Assembly: GCA_964250755.1 (NCBI GenBank)
Contig: CAXUHB010000005.1
Location: 1-64,000, forward strand
DNA: 64,000 nucleotides
Direction of reading: 5' to 3'
Origin: DASWOJ01 sp964250755
Lineage (GTDB): Bacteria > Pseudomonadota > Alphaproteobacteria > Acetobacterales > Acetobacteraceae
Shown here one piece after another: positions 26,335-34,500 of the stretch; position 1 is the stretch's first letter, and the number at the start of each line of letters is the position of its first letter. Made by a program: the position numbers and the translations under genes. Below the pieces are notes generated by a model. It was given only the letters and a program-made list of their open reading frames with translations, had not been told where the DNA came from and ran no database searches.

Positions 26335-27294
26335 ATGCCGCGGAGCCGTCCTCATGCCCCTCAAGCAGCCTCCGTGTCCCCACCCTCGCCCCGCGTCCTC
26401 GACCTGTTCAGCGGCATCGGCGGCCTCAGCCTCGGCCTGCACTGGGCCGGGATGCGGACCGCGGCCTTCTGCGAGTCCGACCCCTTCGCCCGTACGGTTC
26501 TGCGGCGCCACTGGCCCGGCGTGCCCATCTACCCCGACATACGCACCCTCGATGCCCGCCAGCTTGCCGATGACGGCGTCCCCCTGCCCTGGCTCGTCTG
26601 CGGCGGCTTCCCGTGCCAGGACACCAGCCTCGCCGGACGCGGCGCCGGGATCGCAGGCGCGCGCACGGGCCTATGGTCCCACATGGCGCGCCTGGTCGCC
26701 GAGCTGCAGCCGCGCTGGGTGGTGGCTGAGAACGTCCCTGGCCTGCGAAGCCGCGGCGCGGACCGGGTCCTGCACGACCTGGAGGCTGAGGGCTACGCCT
26801 GCTGGCCGCTCGTGGTGGGTGCTGTCCATGCCGGCGCCCCGCACCGGCGCGCGCGCGTGTGGGTGGTGGCGCAACGCCATGCTGCCGACGCCGACCGCCC
26901 GGGACTGGAAGTGGGGCAGCACGGCGCAGCAGCACCGCCGCCGGGCCTGCCAACTGAGCGACGCCGTGGGTGGCCGCCTGAGCCCGGCATACGCCGAGTG
27001 GATGATGGGCTTCCCGCCGGGCTGGACGGGGCAGGAGGCTTGCCCAGCCCCCAACGGAGCAGTCCCCAGCGGGGCATCCTCCGGTTGAGCGCCTCCTTGC
27101 GCGTGTCCCGCCTGCGCGCCCTTGGCAACGCGGTGGTGCCGCAGAATGCGGCCATGGTCGGGCGGGCCGTGCTGGCGGCGTCCGAGCCGGACACGCGCCC
27201 CTGGCGGGGCCGCGCCTGCACCCTTTTGCCGGACCTTCTTGAGGGGGCTTGCACCAGCCCAGACGGCACCCACGTCCCAACAAGCCAAAGATAA
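26335..27294 (+). CDS. C5 DNA cytosine methyltransferase, dual open frames over the target-recognition region
   Basis: A 319-residue enzyme that would transfer a methyl group to cytosine C5. Motif I is LDLFSGIGGLSLGLHWAG, the catalytic PC is in GGFPCQDTSLAG, ENV is in VVAENVPGLRS, motif VIII-like is APHRRARVWVVA and motif X is RALGNAVVPQNAA. Between VIII and X (26870-27088) the main frame reads VVAQRHAADADRPGLEVG and EPGIRRVDDGLPAG, while the +1 frame reads MLPTPTARDWKWGS and LSPAYAEWMMGFPPGWT; each pair looks like known methyltransferase subfamilies. The main frame needs no frameshift to give a complete protein. ATG 26335 has GGAAG eight bases upstream. No restriction enzyme or vsr gene adjoins it, so it is an orphan methylase or a phage relic. 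Confidence 0.85.
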   Translation: MPRSRPHAPQAASVSPPSPRVLDLFSGIGGLSLGLHWAGMRTAAFCESDPFARTVLRRHWPGVPIYPDIRTLDARQLADDGVPLPWLVCGGFPCQDTSLAGRGAGIAGARTGLWSHMARLVAELQPRWVVAENVPGLRSRGADRVLHDLEAEGYACWPLVVGAVHAGAPHRRARVWVVAQRHAADADRPGLEVGQHGAAAPPPGLPTERRRGWPPEPGIRRVDDGLPAGLDGAGGLPSPQRSSPQRGILRLSASLRVSRLRALGNAVVPQNAAMVGRAVLAASEPDTRPWRGRACTLLPDLLEGACTSPDGTHVPTSQR

Positions 27295-27371
27295 CCGAAG
27301 CTATAGAATTCGGCTTGCAGCCTGCCCGGATACACGCCCGGGTTGTGGAAACCTAAGGGGGAAAAGACGCG

Positions 27372-27659
27372 ATGCCGTTGTCCGAATCCGCCATCCTCAT
27401 CCGTGGTCCCGCAGGCTTCCAGCAGTTGGAGCGTGACGCGTCCCGTCAGTTGGTGGAGCTTCCGCCAAAAGGTGCCCAGCCGTTGTGTGCAGCCATGCCC
27501 GCAGCCGGGTTGGCGCGGGATCATCAAATGCCGCTCCCGGACCTGTTCGCCAGCCGCCGGCCCGACCCGGTTGGCGCGGCCCGCGGCCTGGCCGCAGCCA
27601 TTATGGCATCCGCCGCCTTGTGGTTTGCTGCCGCGCAGGTGATCCGGCTCCTGACCTGA
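27372..27659 (+). CDS. Small hypothetical protein with C-terminal membrane helix
   Basis: A possible 95-residue protein without recognised family. The first 65 residues are polar and Pro/Arg/Gln-rich; the last 25 (GLAAAIMASAALWFAAAQVIRLL) form a single hydrophobic helix, so it would be a tail-anchored membrane protein. AAGGGGGAAAAG lies upstream of the ATG but at a long spacing. It sits alone between the methyltransferase and the convergent glycosyltransferase gene. Codon use is ordinary for the genome. I consider it plausible but unproven. Confidence 0.45.
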   Translation: MPLSESAILIRGPAGFQQLERDASRQLVELPPKGAQPLCAAMPAAGLARDHQMPLPDLFASRRPDPVGAARGLAAAIMASAALWFAAAQVIRLLT

Positions 27660-27671
27660 TGCGGGCCGGCG

Positions 27672-28826
27672 TCAGCCGCGCTCCCATCTGTCCGTCATGC
27701 CCCGGCGCAGCAGGGCGTCCATTGCCGCTGCCGCCCCAGCCCAACTGAACCGCGCCGCCACCCAGTCCCGCGCCGTGGCGCCGCGCTGAAGGCAGGCCGC
27801 CCGGTCCCGCAACAGCGCCGCCGCCGCCGCCGCCAGCCCGTCCGCATCCGCCGCCACCAGGTCCGCATGGCCCGGCGGGAGCGCAAGCCCATTAGCGGCC
27901 AGCGGCGTCAGCACGCAGGGGCGCCCGGCGGCCCAGGTCTCCAGCACCTTGTTCTTTAGCCCCACCCCGGTCCGCATCGGCGCCAGACCCACCCAGGCCC
28001 GGCCCAGCACCGCGCCCATGTCCGGCACGTCCGGCAGCACCTGCACGCCGTCCCGCCCATCCAGCGCCAGGATGCCTGGGCCGGGGCCGCGCCCGGCCAC
28101 CAGCAGCCGCGCGCCGGGCACCGCGGCCCGCACCCGCGGCCAGACTGCGCCGGCCAGGAACGCCACGGCGTCCGCGTTGGGCGGATAGCCCAGGCTGCCG
28201 ACGAAGGCCGCGGTCGGCGCGGCATCCGGCGTGCCCGGCGCCGGCAGGTCCACGCCATTGGGAATGACCGGCACCGGCCGCCCGCCGATGCGCGCCATCC
28301 AGGCGGCGTCGTCCGCACCGACGCAGGCCGTGCCGATGAAGCCCCGCACGGCGCGGCGCGCCCAGCGCAGGCTGACCGGCAGCTCCCGCACTGCCCGCAG
28401 GCGGGTGCGGGCGTCGCCGGGATGAAGGGCGGTGCGCCAGAACTCCAGCGGGTTGCAGTCGATCATGTCCATGACGGCAGGGATGGCGGCAGCGGGGATG
28501 GCGGCGGCAGGGGTGGCGGCGGCAGGGGTGGCGCGGGGCCAGGCGGCCTCGGCGCCGGGCCACACCAGCCCGCGGGCATGCGGCCCGGCGGACAGCAGGG
28601 CGGCCCGCAGCGGCGCAGGGTCGAAGCGCCAGGGATAGGTCAGCCCGGCCCCGCGCAGCGCAATGGGCACGTGCCGCGCCACCCCCGGCGGCGGCACGCC
28701 CGGGGAGACCAGCGTGATGTCCCATCCCGCCGCCAGCCCCCGCACCAGCCCGGCCACGCGCAGCCCGTAGCCGTCCCGGACGGGCCAGGGCGGCAACGTG
28801 CAGACGGCCAGCAGGGTCGGTCGCAT
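27672..28826 (-). CDS. Family 4 glycosyltransferase (GT-B)
   Basis: A 384-residue cytoplasmic GT-B glycosyltransferase. The N-terminal acceptor half opens with LLAVCTLPPWPVRDGYGLRV, typical of Stp1-type sugar transferases linked to XrtA/PEP-CTERM loci. The donor half has VIPNGVDLPAP, AFVGSLGYPPNADAV, ARLLVAGRGPGPGI and the C-terminal donor-binding stretch APMRTGVGLKNKVLETWA. An in-frame 15-bp tandem array adds Ala-Ala-Ala-(Thr/Ile)-Pro repeats in the middle of the acceptor domain. It presumably adds a sugar to a surface glycan; the XrtA link with the amidotransferase at 34-1965 is inference. Start is uncertain: ATG 28826 follows AAGGA with almost no spacing, and an ATG at 28868 is in frame. 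Confidence 0.8.
   Translation of the reverse strand: MRPTLLAVCTLPPWPVRDGYGLRVAGLVRGLAAGWDITLVSPGVPPPGVARHVPIALRGAGLTYPWRFDPAPLRAALLSAGPHARGLVWPGAEAAWPRATPAAATPAAAIPAAAIPAVMDMIDCNPLEFWRTALHPGDARTRLRAVRELPVSLRWARRAVRGFIGTACVGADDAAWMARIGGRPVPVIPNGVDLPAPGTPDAAPTAAFVGSLGYPPNADAVAFLAGAVWPRVRAAVPGARLLVAGRGPGPGILALDGRDGVQVLPDVPDMGAVLGRAWVGLAPMRTGVGLKNKVLETWAAGRPCVLTPLAANGLALPPGHADLVAADADGLAAAAAALLRDRAACLQRGATARDWVAARFSWAGAAAAMDALLRRGMTDRWERG
28477..28536. repeat. Four 15-bp units inside the glycosyltransferase gene
   Basis: Units at 28477, 28492, 28507 and 28522 (GCAGGGATGGCGGCA, GCGGGGATGGCGGCG, GCAGGGGTGGCGGCG, GCAGGGGTGGCGCGG as seen on the plus strand). On the coding strand they give a five-residue Ala-rich repeat with Pro. 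Confidence 0.9.
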
Positions 28827-28901
28827 TCCTTCGCTTACGCGCTGGCCGCGGCGGGCGGAACCCTGCATAGTGCCCGCAACAGGGCCGGGGAGGGCTGTCA
28901 A

Positions 28902-29915
28902 TTGAGCGAGCAAGTGGCGGACCGCCTGGCCCCATCCGGGGCGGCTGCGCCCGCATCTGCCGCCCTTCCGGCGGACGCGCATCCCTGGCGCTGGTCCCCG
29001 CCGCGCAATACCTGGCTTGTCCGCTTGTTCGACAACAAGCCGTTCCTGGCGGTGCTGTGCCTGTTCCCGGCGGTCGGGCTGCTGCTGGTGTTCCTGACCT
29101 ATCCGCTGGGCCTGGGCATCTGGCTGGCCTTCACCGACACGCGCATCGGGCGCACCGGCGTCTGGGTGGGGCTGGAGAACTTCCAGAGCCTGTGGGACGA
29201 CCGCATCTTCTGGCTGTCCGTCACCAACACGCTGTTCTACACGGGCGTCGCCACGGTCGGGAAGTTCGGGCTGGGGCTGTGGCTGGCGCTGCTGCTGAAC
29301 AACAACATCCCGTTCAAGTCGCTGATCCGCGCCATCGTGCTGGTGCCGTGGATCGTGCCCACGGTGCTGTCGGCCATCGCGTTCTGGTGGATCTACGACC
29401 CGCAGTTCTCGATCATCTCCTACGTGCTCAAGGCCGTGGGGATCATAGACACCAACATAGACTTCCTGGGCACGCCCTGGCACGCGCGCCTCAGCCTGGT
29501 GGCGGCCAACATCTGGCGCGGCATCCCGTTCGTGGCCATCAGCCTGCTGGCCGGGCTGCAGACGATCTCCCCATCGTTGTACGAGGCGGCGATGCTGGAC
29601 GGCGCGACGCCGTGGCAGCGCTTCGTGAACGTGACGCTGCCGATGCTGATGCCGGTGCTGTCCGTGGTGCTGACCTTCAGCGTGCTGTTCACCTTCACCG
29701 ACTTCCAGCTTGTTTACGCCATCACCCGCGGCGGCCCGGTGAACGCGACGCACCTGATGGCGACGCTCGCCTTCCAGCGCGGCATCCCCGGGGGGCAGTT
29801 GGGGGAGGGAGCGGCGATTGCCGTCGCCATGATCCCGTTCCTGGTGGCGGCGACCTTGTTCAGCTACTTCGGCCTGTCCCGGCGCAAGTGGCAGCAGGGA
29901 GGAGACGATGATTAG
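28902..29915 (+). CDS. Sugar ABC transporter permease (MalF-like)
   Basis: A 337-residue inner-membrane permease of the carbohydrate CUT1 class. About 30 polar residues precede six membrane helices, and the EAA loop that docks the ATPase reads EAAMLDGATPWQRFVNVTLP (about residues 226-245). It pairs with the second permease 181 bases downstream. I use the TTG at 28902 because GGGGAGGG lies seven bases upstream; no ATG in this frame fits. A GTG at 28914 is the alternative. No binding protein or ATPase gene is nearby, so the rest of the transporter must be encoded elsewhere. The start region faces the glycosyltransferase gene divergently. Confidence 0.92.
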   Translation: MSEQVADRLAPSGAAAPASAALPADAHPWRWSPPRNTWLVRLFDNKPFLAVLCLFPAVGLLLVFLTYPLGLGIWLAFTDTRIGRTGVWVGLENFQSLWDDRIFWLSVTNTLFYTGVATVGKFGLGLWLALLLNNNIPFKSLIRAIVLVPWIVPTVLSAIAFWWIYDPQFSIISYVLKAVGIIDTNIDFLGTPWHARLSLVAANIWRGIPFVAISLLAGLQTISPSLYEAAMLDGATPWQRFVNVTLPMLMPVLSVVLTFSVLFTFTDFQLVYAITRGGPVNATHLMATLAFQRGIPGGQLGEGAAIAVAMIPFLVAATLFSYFGLSRRKWQQGGDDD

Positions 29916-29930
29916 GGCAGCGCAGGCTGC

Positions 29931-30088
29931 GGCCTGCTCCTTCTCCCTCTGGGAAAGAGTTGGAGTGAAGGAGGCCGCACGCGCTGCCCTTGCCAGGGTG
30001 CAGCCGTGGTCCCCGGCGCGGCAGAGCGTACGTTGCGTGGCTTCCCTAACCCCGGCCCTCTCCCGGCGGGAGAGGGAGCAGATGCAGG
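29931..30088. repeat. Family A inverted pair between the two permease genes
   Basis: Left unit GGCCTGCTCCTTCTCCCTCT... (29931-29977) and right unit CCCTCTCCCGGCGGGAGAGG... (about 30042-30088). The right unit ends eight bases before the second permease ATG and so overlaps its translation-initiation region. Confidence 0.85.
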
Positions 30089-30095
30089 TTTCCTT

Positions 30096-30995
30096 ATGAG
30101 CGACGCCGCCGCGATCCCAGCCTCCAAGCCCCCCGCGGAGCGCCAGGGCGCGCTGTCGTGGGACAGCGTGCCGCGCCGGGTCGTCACGCTCTATGTGCCG
30201 CTGGTGCTGTTCATCGTCGTGCTGCTGTTCCCGTTCTATTGGATGGCCATCACGACGTTCAAACCCAACAACGAGCTGTACAACTACAAGGATTTCAACC
30301 CGCTCTGGGTCAGCAGCCCCACGCTGCAGAACGTCAAGAAGCTGCTGTTCGACACGGACTACCCGCAGTGGCTGATGACCACGATGGGCATCGCGGCGGC
30401 GGCCACCTGCATCAGCATCTTCGCCAGCGTGCTGGCCGCCTACGCCATACAGCGGCTGCGCTTCCGCGGCAGCAATCTGGTGGGGCTGGCGATCTACCTC
30501 GCCTACCTCGTGCCGCCCAGCATCCTGTTCATCCCGCTGGCGACGATGGTGTTCAAGCTCGGCCTGTTCGACAGCCCGCTGGCGCTGATCCTGACCTACC
30601 CGACCTTCCTGATCCCGTTCTGCACCTGGCTGCTGATCGGCTACTTCAAGTCCATCCCCTACGAACTGGAGGAGTGCGCGCTGATAGACGGCGCGACCCG
30701 GCTGCAGATACTGCGCCGCATCACCCTGCCCCTGGCGGTGCCGGGCCTGATCTCGGCCGGCATCTTCGCCTTCACGCTGTCCTGGAACGAGTTCATCTAC
30801 GCCCTGGCGTTCATCCAATCGTCGGAGAAGAAGACCGTGCCGGTGGCGGTGCTGACGCAACTGGTGCAGGGCGACGACTACCAGTGGGGCGCGCTGATGG
30901 CGGGCGCCCTGTTCGGGTCCATCCCGGTGGCGTTGCTGTACTCGTTCTTCGTGGAGTACTACGTCAGCTCGCTAACTGGTGCAGTCAAGGAGTAG
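30096..30995 (+). CDS. Sugar ABC transporter permease (MalG-like)
   Basis: A 299-residue CUT1 permease. The N-terminus is cytoplasmic (about 30 residues), followed by VPLVLFIVVLLFPFYWMAIT as helix 1, a periplasmic loop with FKPNNELYN typical of MalG proteins, five more helices, and the EAA loop EECALIDGATRLQILRRITLP. The C-terminus GLTGAVKE resembles the conserved MalG ending. It forms a heterodimer with the upstream permease. The ATG at 30096 is just downstream of a family A repeat, so no good ribosome site is visible. The stop overlaps the ribosome site of the PsiE gene six bases on. Confidence 0.93.
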   Translation: MSDAAAIPASKPPAERQGALSWDSVPRRVVTLYVPLVLFIVVLLFPFYWMAITTFKPNNELYNYKDFNPLWVSSPTLQNVKKLLFDTDYPQWLMTTMGIAAAATCISIFASVLAAYAIQRLRFRGSNLVGLAIYLAYLVPPSILFIPLATMVFKLGLFDSPLALILTYPTFLIPFCTWLLIGYFKSIPYELEECALIDGATRLQILRRITLPLAVPGLISAGIFAFTLSWNEFIYALAFIQSSEKKTVPVAVLTQLVQGDDYQWGALMAGALFGSIPVALLYSFFVEYYVSSLTGAVKE

Positions 30996-31000
30996 CGGCG

Positions 31001-31525
31001 ATGGACACGGGTGTGCCGGGCGCGGTGCGCGACGCCGCCCGCGAGGGAAGCCGGGCCGTGCGCCTGTCGAGCGGGGTGTTCCTGCTGGTGGAGCACGGCA
31101 TCATGATCGCGCTGGGTGCCGCGCTGTCGCTGGCTGCCGTGCTGGCGCTTGGCGGCGCCGCCGTGGGGTTGTGGGACGGAATGGTCGCCGCCGGCAGCGC
31201 CAAGGCGCTGCTGACCATCGTGGACCGGCTGCTGTTCGTGCTGATGATCGTCGAGATATTGCACACCGTCCGCGTCTCCATCCGCTCGGGCGAGTTGACG
31301 TGCGAGCCGTTCCTGATCGTCGGCCTGATCGCCAGCATACGCCGGGTGCTGGTCATCACCCTGGAAACCTCGCAGAACATGCCCGGCAAGACGTCCGAGC
31401 CTGGCCACGAAGGCGCGTTCCAGGCAGCGATGATCGAACTGGGCGTGCTGGGCATGCTGATCCTGGTGATGGTGGCCTCGATCTACCTGCTGCGCCGCAG
31501 CCGCCCCCGGGCGTTGGAGGCTTAG
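31001..31525 (+). CDS. PsiE-family membrane protein
   Basis: A 174-residue protein of the phosphate-starvation-inducible PsiE family, with four predicted helices. Characteristic stretches are LLTIVDRLLFVLMIVEILHTV, LTCEPFLIVGLIASIRRVLVIT and a last helix LGVLGMLILVMVASIYLL. Its biochemical role is not known. AAGGAG spans the stop of the upstream permease gene and gives a nine-base spacing to the ATG, so it is translated as part of the permease transcript. That link with a sugar-type transporter is unusual for PsiE. Confidence 0.88.
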   Translation: MDTGVPGAVRDAAREGSRAVRLSSGVFLLVEHGIMIALGAALSLAAVLALGGAAVGLWDGMVAAGSAKALLTIVDRLLFVLMIVEILHTVRVSIRSGELTCEPFLIVGLIASIRRVLVITLETSQNMPGKTSEPGHEGAFQAAMIELGVLGMLILVMVASIYLLRRSRPRALEA

Positions 31526-31951
31526 GGCGCCGGGGCTTGCAACAACCGCCATCCGGTCCGGCCGTCCCGCAAGCAACCCGTCATCGCAAGGCGCCCTTGC
31601 GCCGGGCCGCTGCGCGGCTGGCGATGACGGCGACGTTGCGCCAGGGGCCGGAGCAAAGGACGGCTGGCATCAGAACCTTTTCCGGCAGGCTGCGGCGGCC
31701 TGCCTCCGAACAATCCAGGAGCCGCCGCGGGACGCGCCGCCATCCATGACGCGGTGCCGCCGTTGCAGGCTGAAACCGCGGCGCGGCGCTCCAGGGCCGT
31801 CAACAGGCCCCGCATGGCGCATCGTCCGGTCGTGCCAATGGGCGCAGCCGCGCGGGGCCGGATGGCCGGCGGCGTCCAGGCGCGGTCCGTTGCAACGAGG
31901 GGTCGAATCCGCCACCTTGCGGAGCCGCCCCACACCCACGAGCGCAGGATC
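31526..31951. other. Intergenic region with a short family B repeat
   Basis: About 425 bases between the PsiE and UPF0114 genes. A compact family B element lies at 31579-31629. No open frame in the remainder has supporting signals, and no promoter is convincing. Confidence 0.5.
31579..31629. repeat. Repeat family B, short complete copy
   Basis: Begins CGTCATCGCAAGGCGCCCTT and ends GGCTGGCGATGACG, a 51-base version of the element with inverted ends but without the usual 50-base interior. Confidence 0.75.
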
Positions 31952-32638
31952 ATGTCCCAGACGGAAGCCGCCGAACTTACGCCGCACGCCGCGGGGCTGA
32001 CAGTCCCGCCTGCCCCGACCTCGCACGTCCCGGCCCCGCACGTCTCGGTGCCGCAGGCAGCCGTGACGCAGGCCCGGCGCCCTCGCCTCCGTCCCCTGCC
32101 GTCGCTGATCTTCAGCTCCCGCTGGCTGCAGCTTCCGCTCTATCTCGGCCTGATCGTGGCGCAGGGGGTCTATGTCTTCCTGTTCCTGAAGGAGCTGTGG
32201 CACTTGGTCAGCCACGCCGACAGCTTCGGGGAGCAGGAGGTCATGCTCCTGGTGCTCGGCTTGATTGACGTCGTGATGATCTCCAACCTGCTGGTGATGG
32301 TCATCGTCGGCGGCTACGAGACCTTCGTGTCCCGGCTGAACCTGCAAGGGCATCCCGACCAGCCGGAGTGGCTGAGCCACGTCAACTCCGGCCTGCTGAA
32401 GGTCAAGCTGGCGATGGCGATCATCGGCATCAGCTCCATCCACCTGCTGCGGACGTTCATCGGGCTTGGGGCTTCCCCCGGCACCGGGCTTGGGGCCTCC
32501 CCCACCTCGCACGCCGCCGCGCCGATGCCCCCGGTGTCCATGGATGGCGTGATGTGGCAGTCCATCATCCACGGCCTGTTCATCCTGTCCGCCATCGGCA
32601 TCGCCTACGTGGACGGGATGGGCCGGGACAAGCACTGA
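31952..32638 (+). CDS. UPF0114 (YqhA-type) membrane protein
   Basis: A 228-residue membrane protein of the UPF0114 family. A Pro/Ala/His-rich N-terminal 45 residues precede the helices; the family core includes SLIFSSRWLQLPLYLGLIVAQ, LIDVVMISNLLVMVIVGGYETFVSRL and a final helix IIHGLFILSAIGIAYVDGM. A 24-bp tandem duplication inserts Gly-Leu-Gly-Ala-Ser-Pro repeats after SIHLLRTFI, before the last helix. Function is unknown. The stop codon lies inside another duplication (17-bp period). Confidence 0.88.
   Translation: MSQTEAAELTPHAAGLTVPPAPTSHVPAPHVSVPQAAVTQARRPRLRPLPSLIFSSRWLQLPLYLGLIVAQGVYVFLFLKELWHLVSHADSFGEQEVMLLVLGLIDVVMISNLLVMVIVGGYETFVSRLNLQGHPDQPEWLSHVNSGLLKVKLAMAIIGISSIHLLRTFIGLGASPGTGLGASPTSHAAAPMPPVSMDGVMWQSIIHGLFILSAIGIAYVDGMGRDKH
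32462..32509. repeat. 24-bp tandem duplication in the UPF0114 gene
   Basis: GGGCTTGGGGCTTCCCCC plus GGCACC (32462-32485) is repeated as GGGCTTGGGGCCTCCCCC plus ACCTCG (32486-32509), encoding two GLGASP-type units. Confidence 0.85.
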
Positions 32639-32656
32639 GCTGGGACAAGCACTGAG
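32625..32656. repeat. 17-bp-period duplication over a stop codon
   Basis: GGGACAAGCACTGAG occurs at 32625-32639 and again at 32642-32656, duplicating the last codons and stop of the UPF0114 gene into the intergenic space before maiA. Confidence 0.9.
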
Positions 32657-32669
32657 GGGGCACGGGACG

Positions 32670-33305
32670 ATGCTGCTACACGGCTTCTGGCGCTCGCTCG
32701 CGACCTACCGGGTGCGCATCGCCCTGAACCTCAAGGGCGTGCAGGTGCCGGAGGTGATGGTGGACCTGGACCGCGGGGATCAGCACGCCCCGGCGTTCCG
32801 CGCCCTGAACCCGATGGGCGCCGTGCCCGCGCTGGTGCTGGACGACGGGACCGCGCTGACCCAGTCGCTGGCGATCCTGGAATGGATCGAGGAAACCTAT
32901 CCCGCCCCGTCGCTGCTGCCGGGTGGGGCCGCCGCCCGCGCCCGGGTGCGCGCCCTGTGCGCCATCACCGCCGCCGACACGCACCCGCTGGTGGTGCCCC
33001 GCGTGCAGGGCTACCTCGGCAAGACGTTCGGTGCGGACGACGCGGCGCGCAGGGCATGGGCGGCGCACTGGTTCACGCTGGGCCTGCAAGCCTACGAGGC
33101 GCAGGTGGGCGCCGGGCCGTTCTGCGCCGGGGACGCGCCGGGGATGGCCGACTGCTGCCTGGCCAGCCACGTCGCGGGGGCGGAGCGGTTCGGCGCGGAC
33201 GTGCAGCCCTACCCGGCGGTGCGCCGCATCCACGCCGCCTGCACGGCGCTGCCGGCGTTCGCCGACGCGCACCCGCTGCGCCAGCCGGGGGCGCCCGCCG
33301 CCTGA
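32670..33305 (+). CDS. maiA: Maleylacetoacetate isomerase (zeta-class GST)
   Basis: A 211-residue zeta-class glutathione transferase, which isomerises maleylacetoacetate or maleylpyruvate in tyrosine or gentisate breakdown. The start MLLHGFWRSLATYRVRIALNLKG holds the zeta SS/SA-type active-site region, with Ser9 followed by Ala-Thr; ALNPMGAVPALVLDDG and LTQSLAILEWIEETYP are the glutathione-binding strand and loop. The C-terminal helical domain is complete. Other genes of the tyrosine or gentisate pathway are not in the window, so the substrate is inferred from family only. A decayed acyltransferase follows in the same frame. Confidence 0.88.
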   Translation: MLLHGFWRSLATYRVRIALNLKGVQVPEVMVDLDRGDQHAPAFRALNPMGAVPALVLDDGTALTQSLAILEWIEETYPAPSLLPGGAAARARVRALCAITAADTHPLVVPRVQGYLGKTFGADDAARRAWAAHWFTLGLQAYEAQVGAGPFCAGDAPGMADCCLASHVAGAERFGADVQPYPAVRRIHAACTALPAFADAHPLRQPGAPAA

Positions 33306-33377
33306 TGCCGGTGCTGGCCTGGTGCATCCGATGCCGGATGCCGGGGTGGGCCATACGGACGCGCCGGCCCGGCCGGA

Positions 33378-34500
33378 CGGATTGACCTGATCCGCGGCGG
33401 CGCGTTGCTTCTGGTGCTGCTGCATCATTCCCTGATTGCCTACCCGCTGGCCGGCACGTCGCTGGCGGGCACCGCCCCAGGCGCCCTGGTCCAGGCCGCC
33501 GCGCGGAACGGCAACTACGGGGTTACGATATTTTTCGTGGTCTCCGGCTTCCTCATAACCTCCAACACCGAGCGGCGCTGGGGCGGGCTGGACCGGGTGC
33601 GGCCCGGCACCTTCTACGTCCTGCGCGCAGCCCGCATCCTGCCAGGCCTCGTGCTGCTGCTGGCCGCCGTCAACGCCTTGGCCCTGGCGGGCGTGCCGAT
33701 CTTTCAGAACCATCCGGAGCACGGCGGGCCGGTGCCGATGTGGCGGGCGGACCTGGCGGCGCTGACCTTCCGGGTCAACGTGCTGATCGCCCAGGCCGGC
33801 TGGTTCAACTACGCCCTGGGCGTGCTGTGGTCCCTGTCGGTGGAGGAGGTGTTCTACGCCGCCTTCCCCCTGGCCTGCCTCCTGCTGCGCCGCCGCGGCC
33901 CGCTTCTGGCGCTCTGCGCGGCGCTGGTCCTGATCGGCCCGGCCTGGCGCTGGACGCATCAGGGGAACGAGGCCGGATACCTGTATGCCTACCTTGCCGC
34001 AGCCGATGGCATCGCCATCGGCTGCGGCACGGCGCTGCTGGCGGCGCGGCTGCCGACGCCGGGCCGGCTGGTGCAGGCGTCCGCTGCGGTCGCAATAGCG
34101 GCGCTGCACCTGTGGCGGCCCATTGCGGACACCAACGCTGCTGGGCGTCAGCGGCATGGCGCTGGGCACGGCGGTGCTGCTGCTGGGCGCGGGCGCTGCG
34201 CCGGCTGGCTGGGGCGCGTTGGCACCGGTGCGCTGGTGCGGGCGGCTGAGCTACGAGCTTCACCTGTTCCACGCCGCTGTGCTCGGCGGCTTGCGGACGG
34301 TGCTGCCAGCCCGTGCCGTGCCGGGCGATGGGCGGCTGCTCCTGCTGCTCGCGTTCTTTGCGGCATCGGCGCTGGCCGCCTTGGTCGCCCGCAACGTGGC
34401 CGATCCGCTGAACCGCCTGGCCCGGCAGCGCCTCGGCCTGGCCGCCCCGTTGCGCTGCCCGCCACCCCGCCCCATTTCCCCGGATAGCAAGGAGGCCAAC
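33378..34500 (+). pseudogene. Acyltransferase 3 (OafA/YrhL-like) pseudogene
   Basis: The conserved N-terminus RIDLIRGGALLLVLLHHSL starts at about 33378, but between the maiA stop (same frame) and this point there is no ATG, GTG or TTG; the first possible start is a TTG at 33405 inside the motif. The frame continues through the catalytic-helix region (GVTIFFVVSGFLITS, PGTFYVLRAARILPGL, LGVLWSLSVEEVFYAAFP) to about 34130, then the homology moves to the next frame (TPTLLGVSGMALGTAVLL, RWCGRLSYELHLFHA). That frame has no stop and runs straight into msrA. A missing start, a frameshift and a missing stop point to decay. An intact protein would be a membrane enzyme acylating surface glycans. Confidence 0.78.

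Noticed and set aside
26335..27294. DNA methyltransferase as part of a prophage or restriction island
   Set aside because: Neighbours are a dehydrogenase and a glycosyltransferase; no phage, integrase or restriction genes are present.
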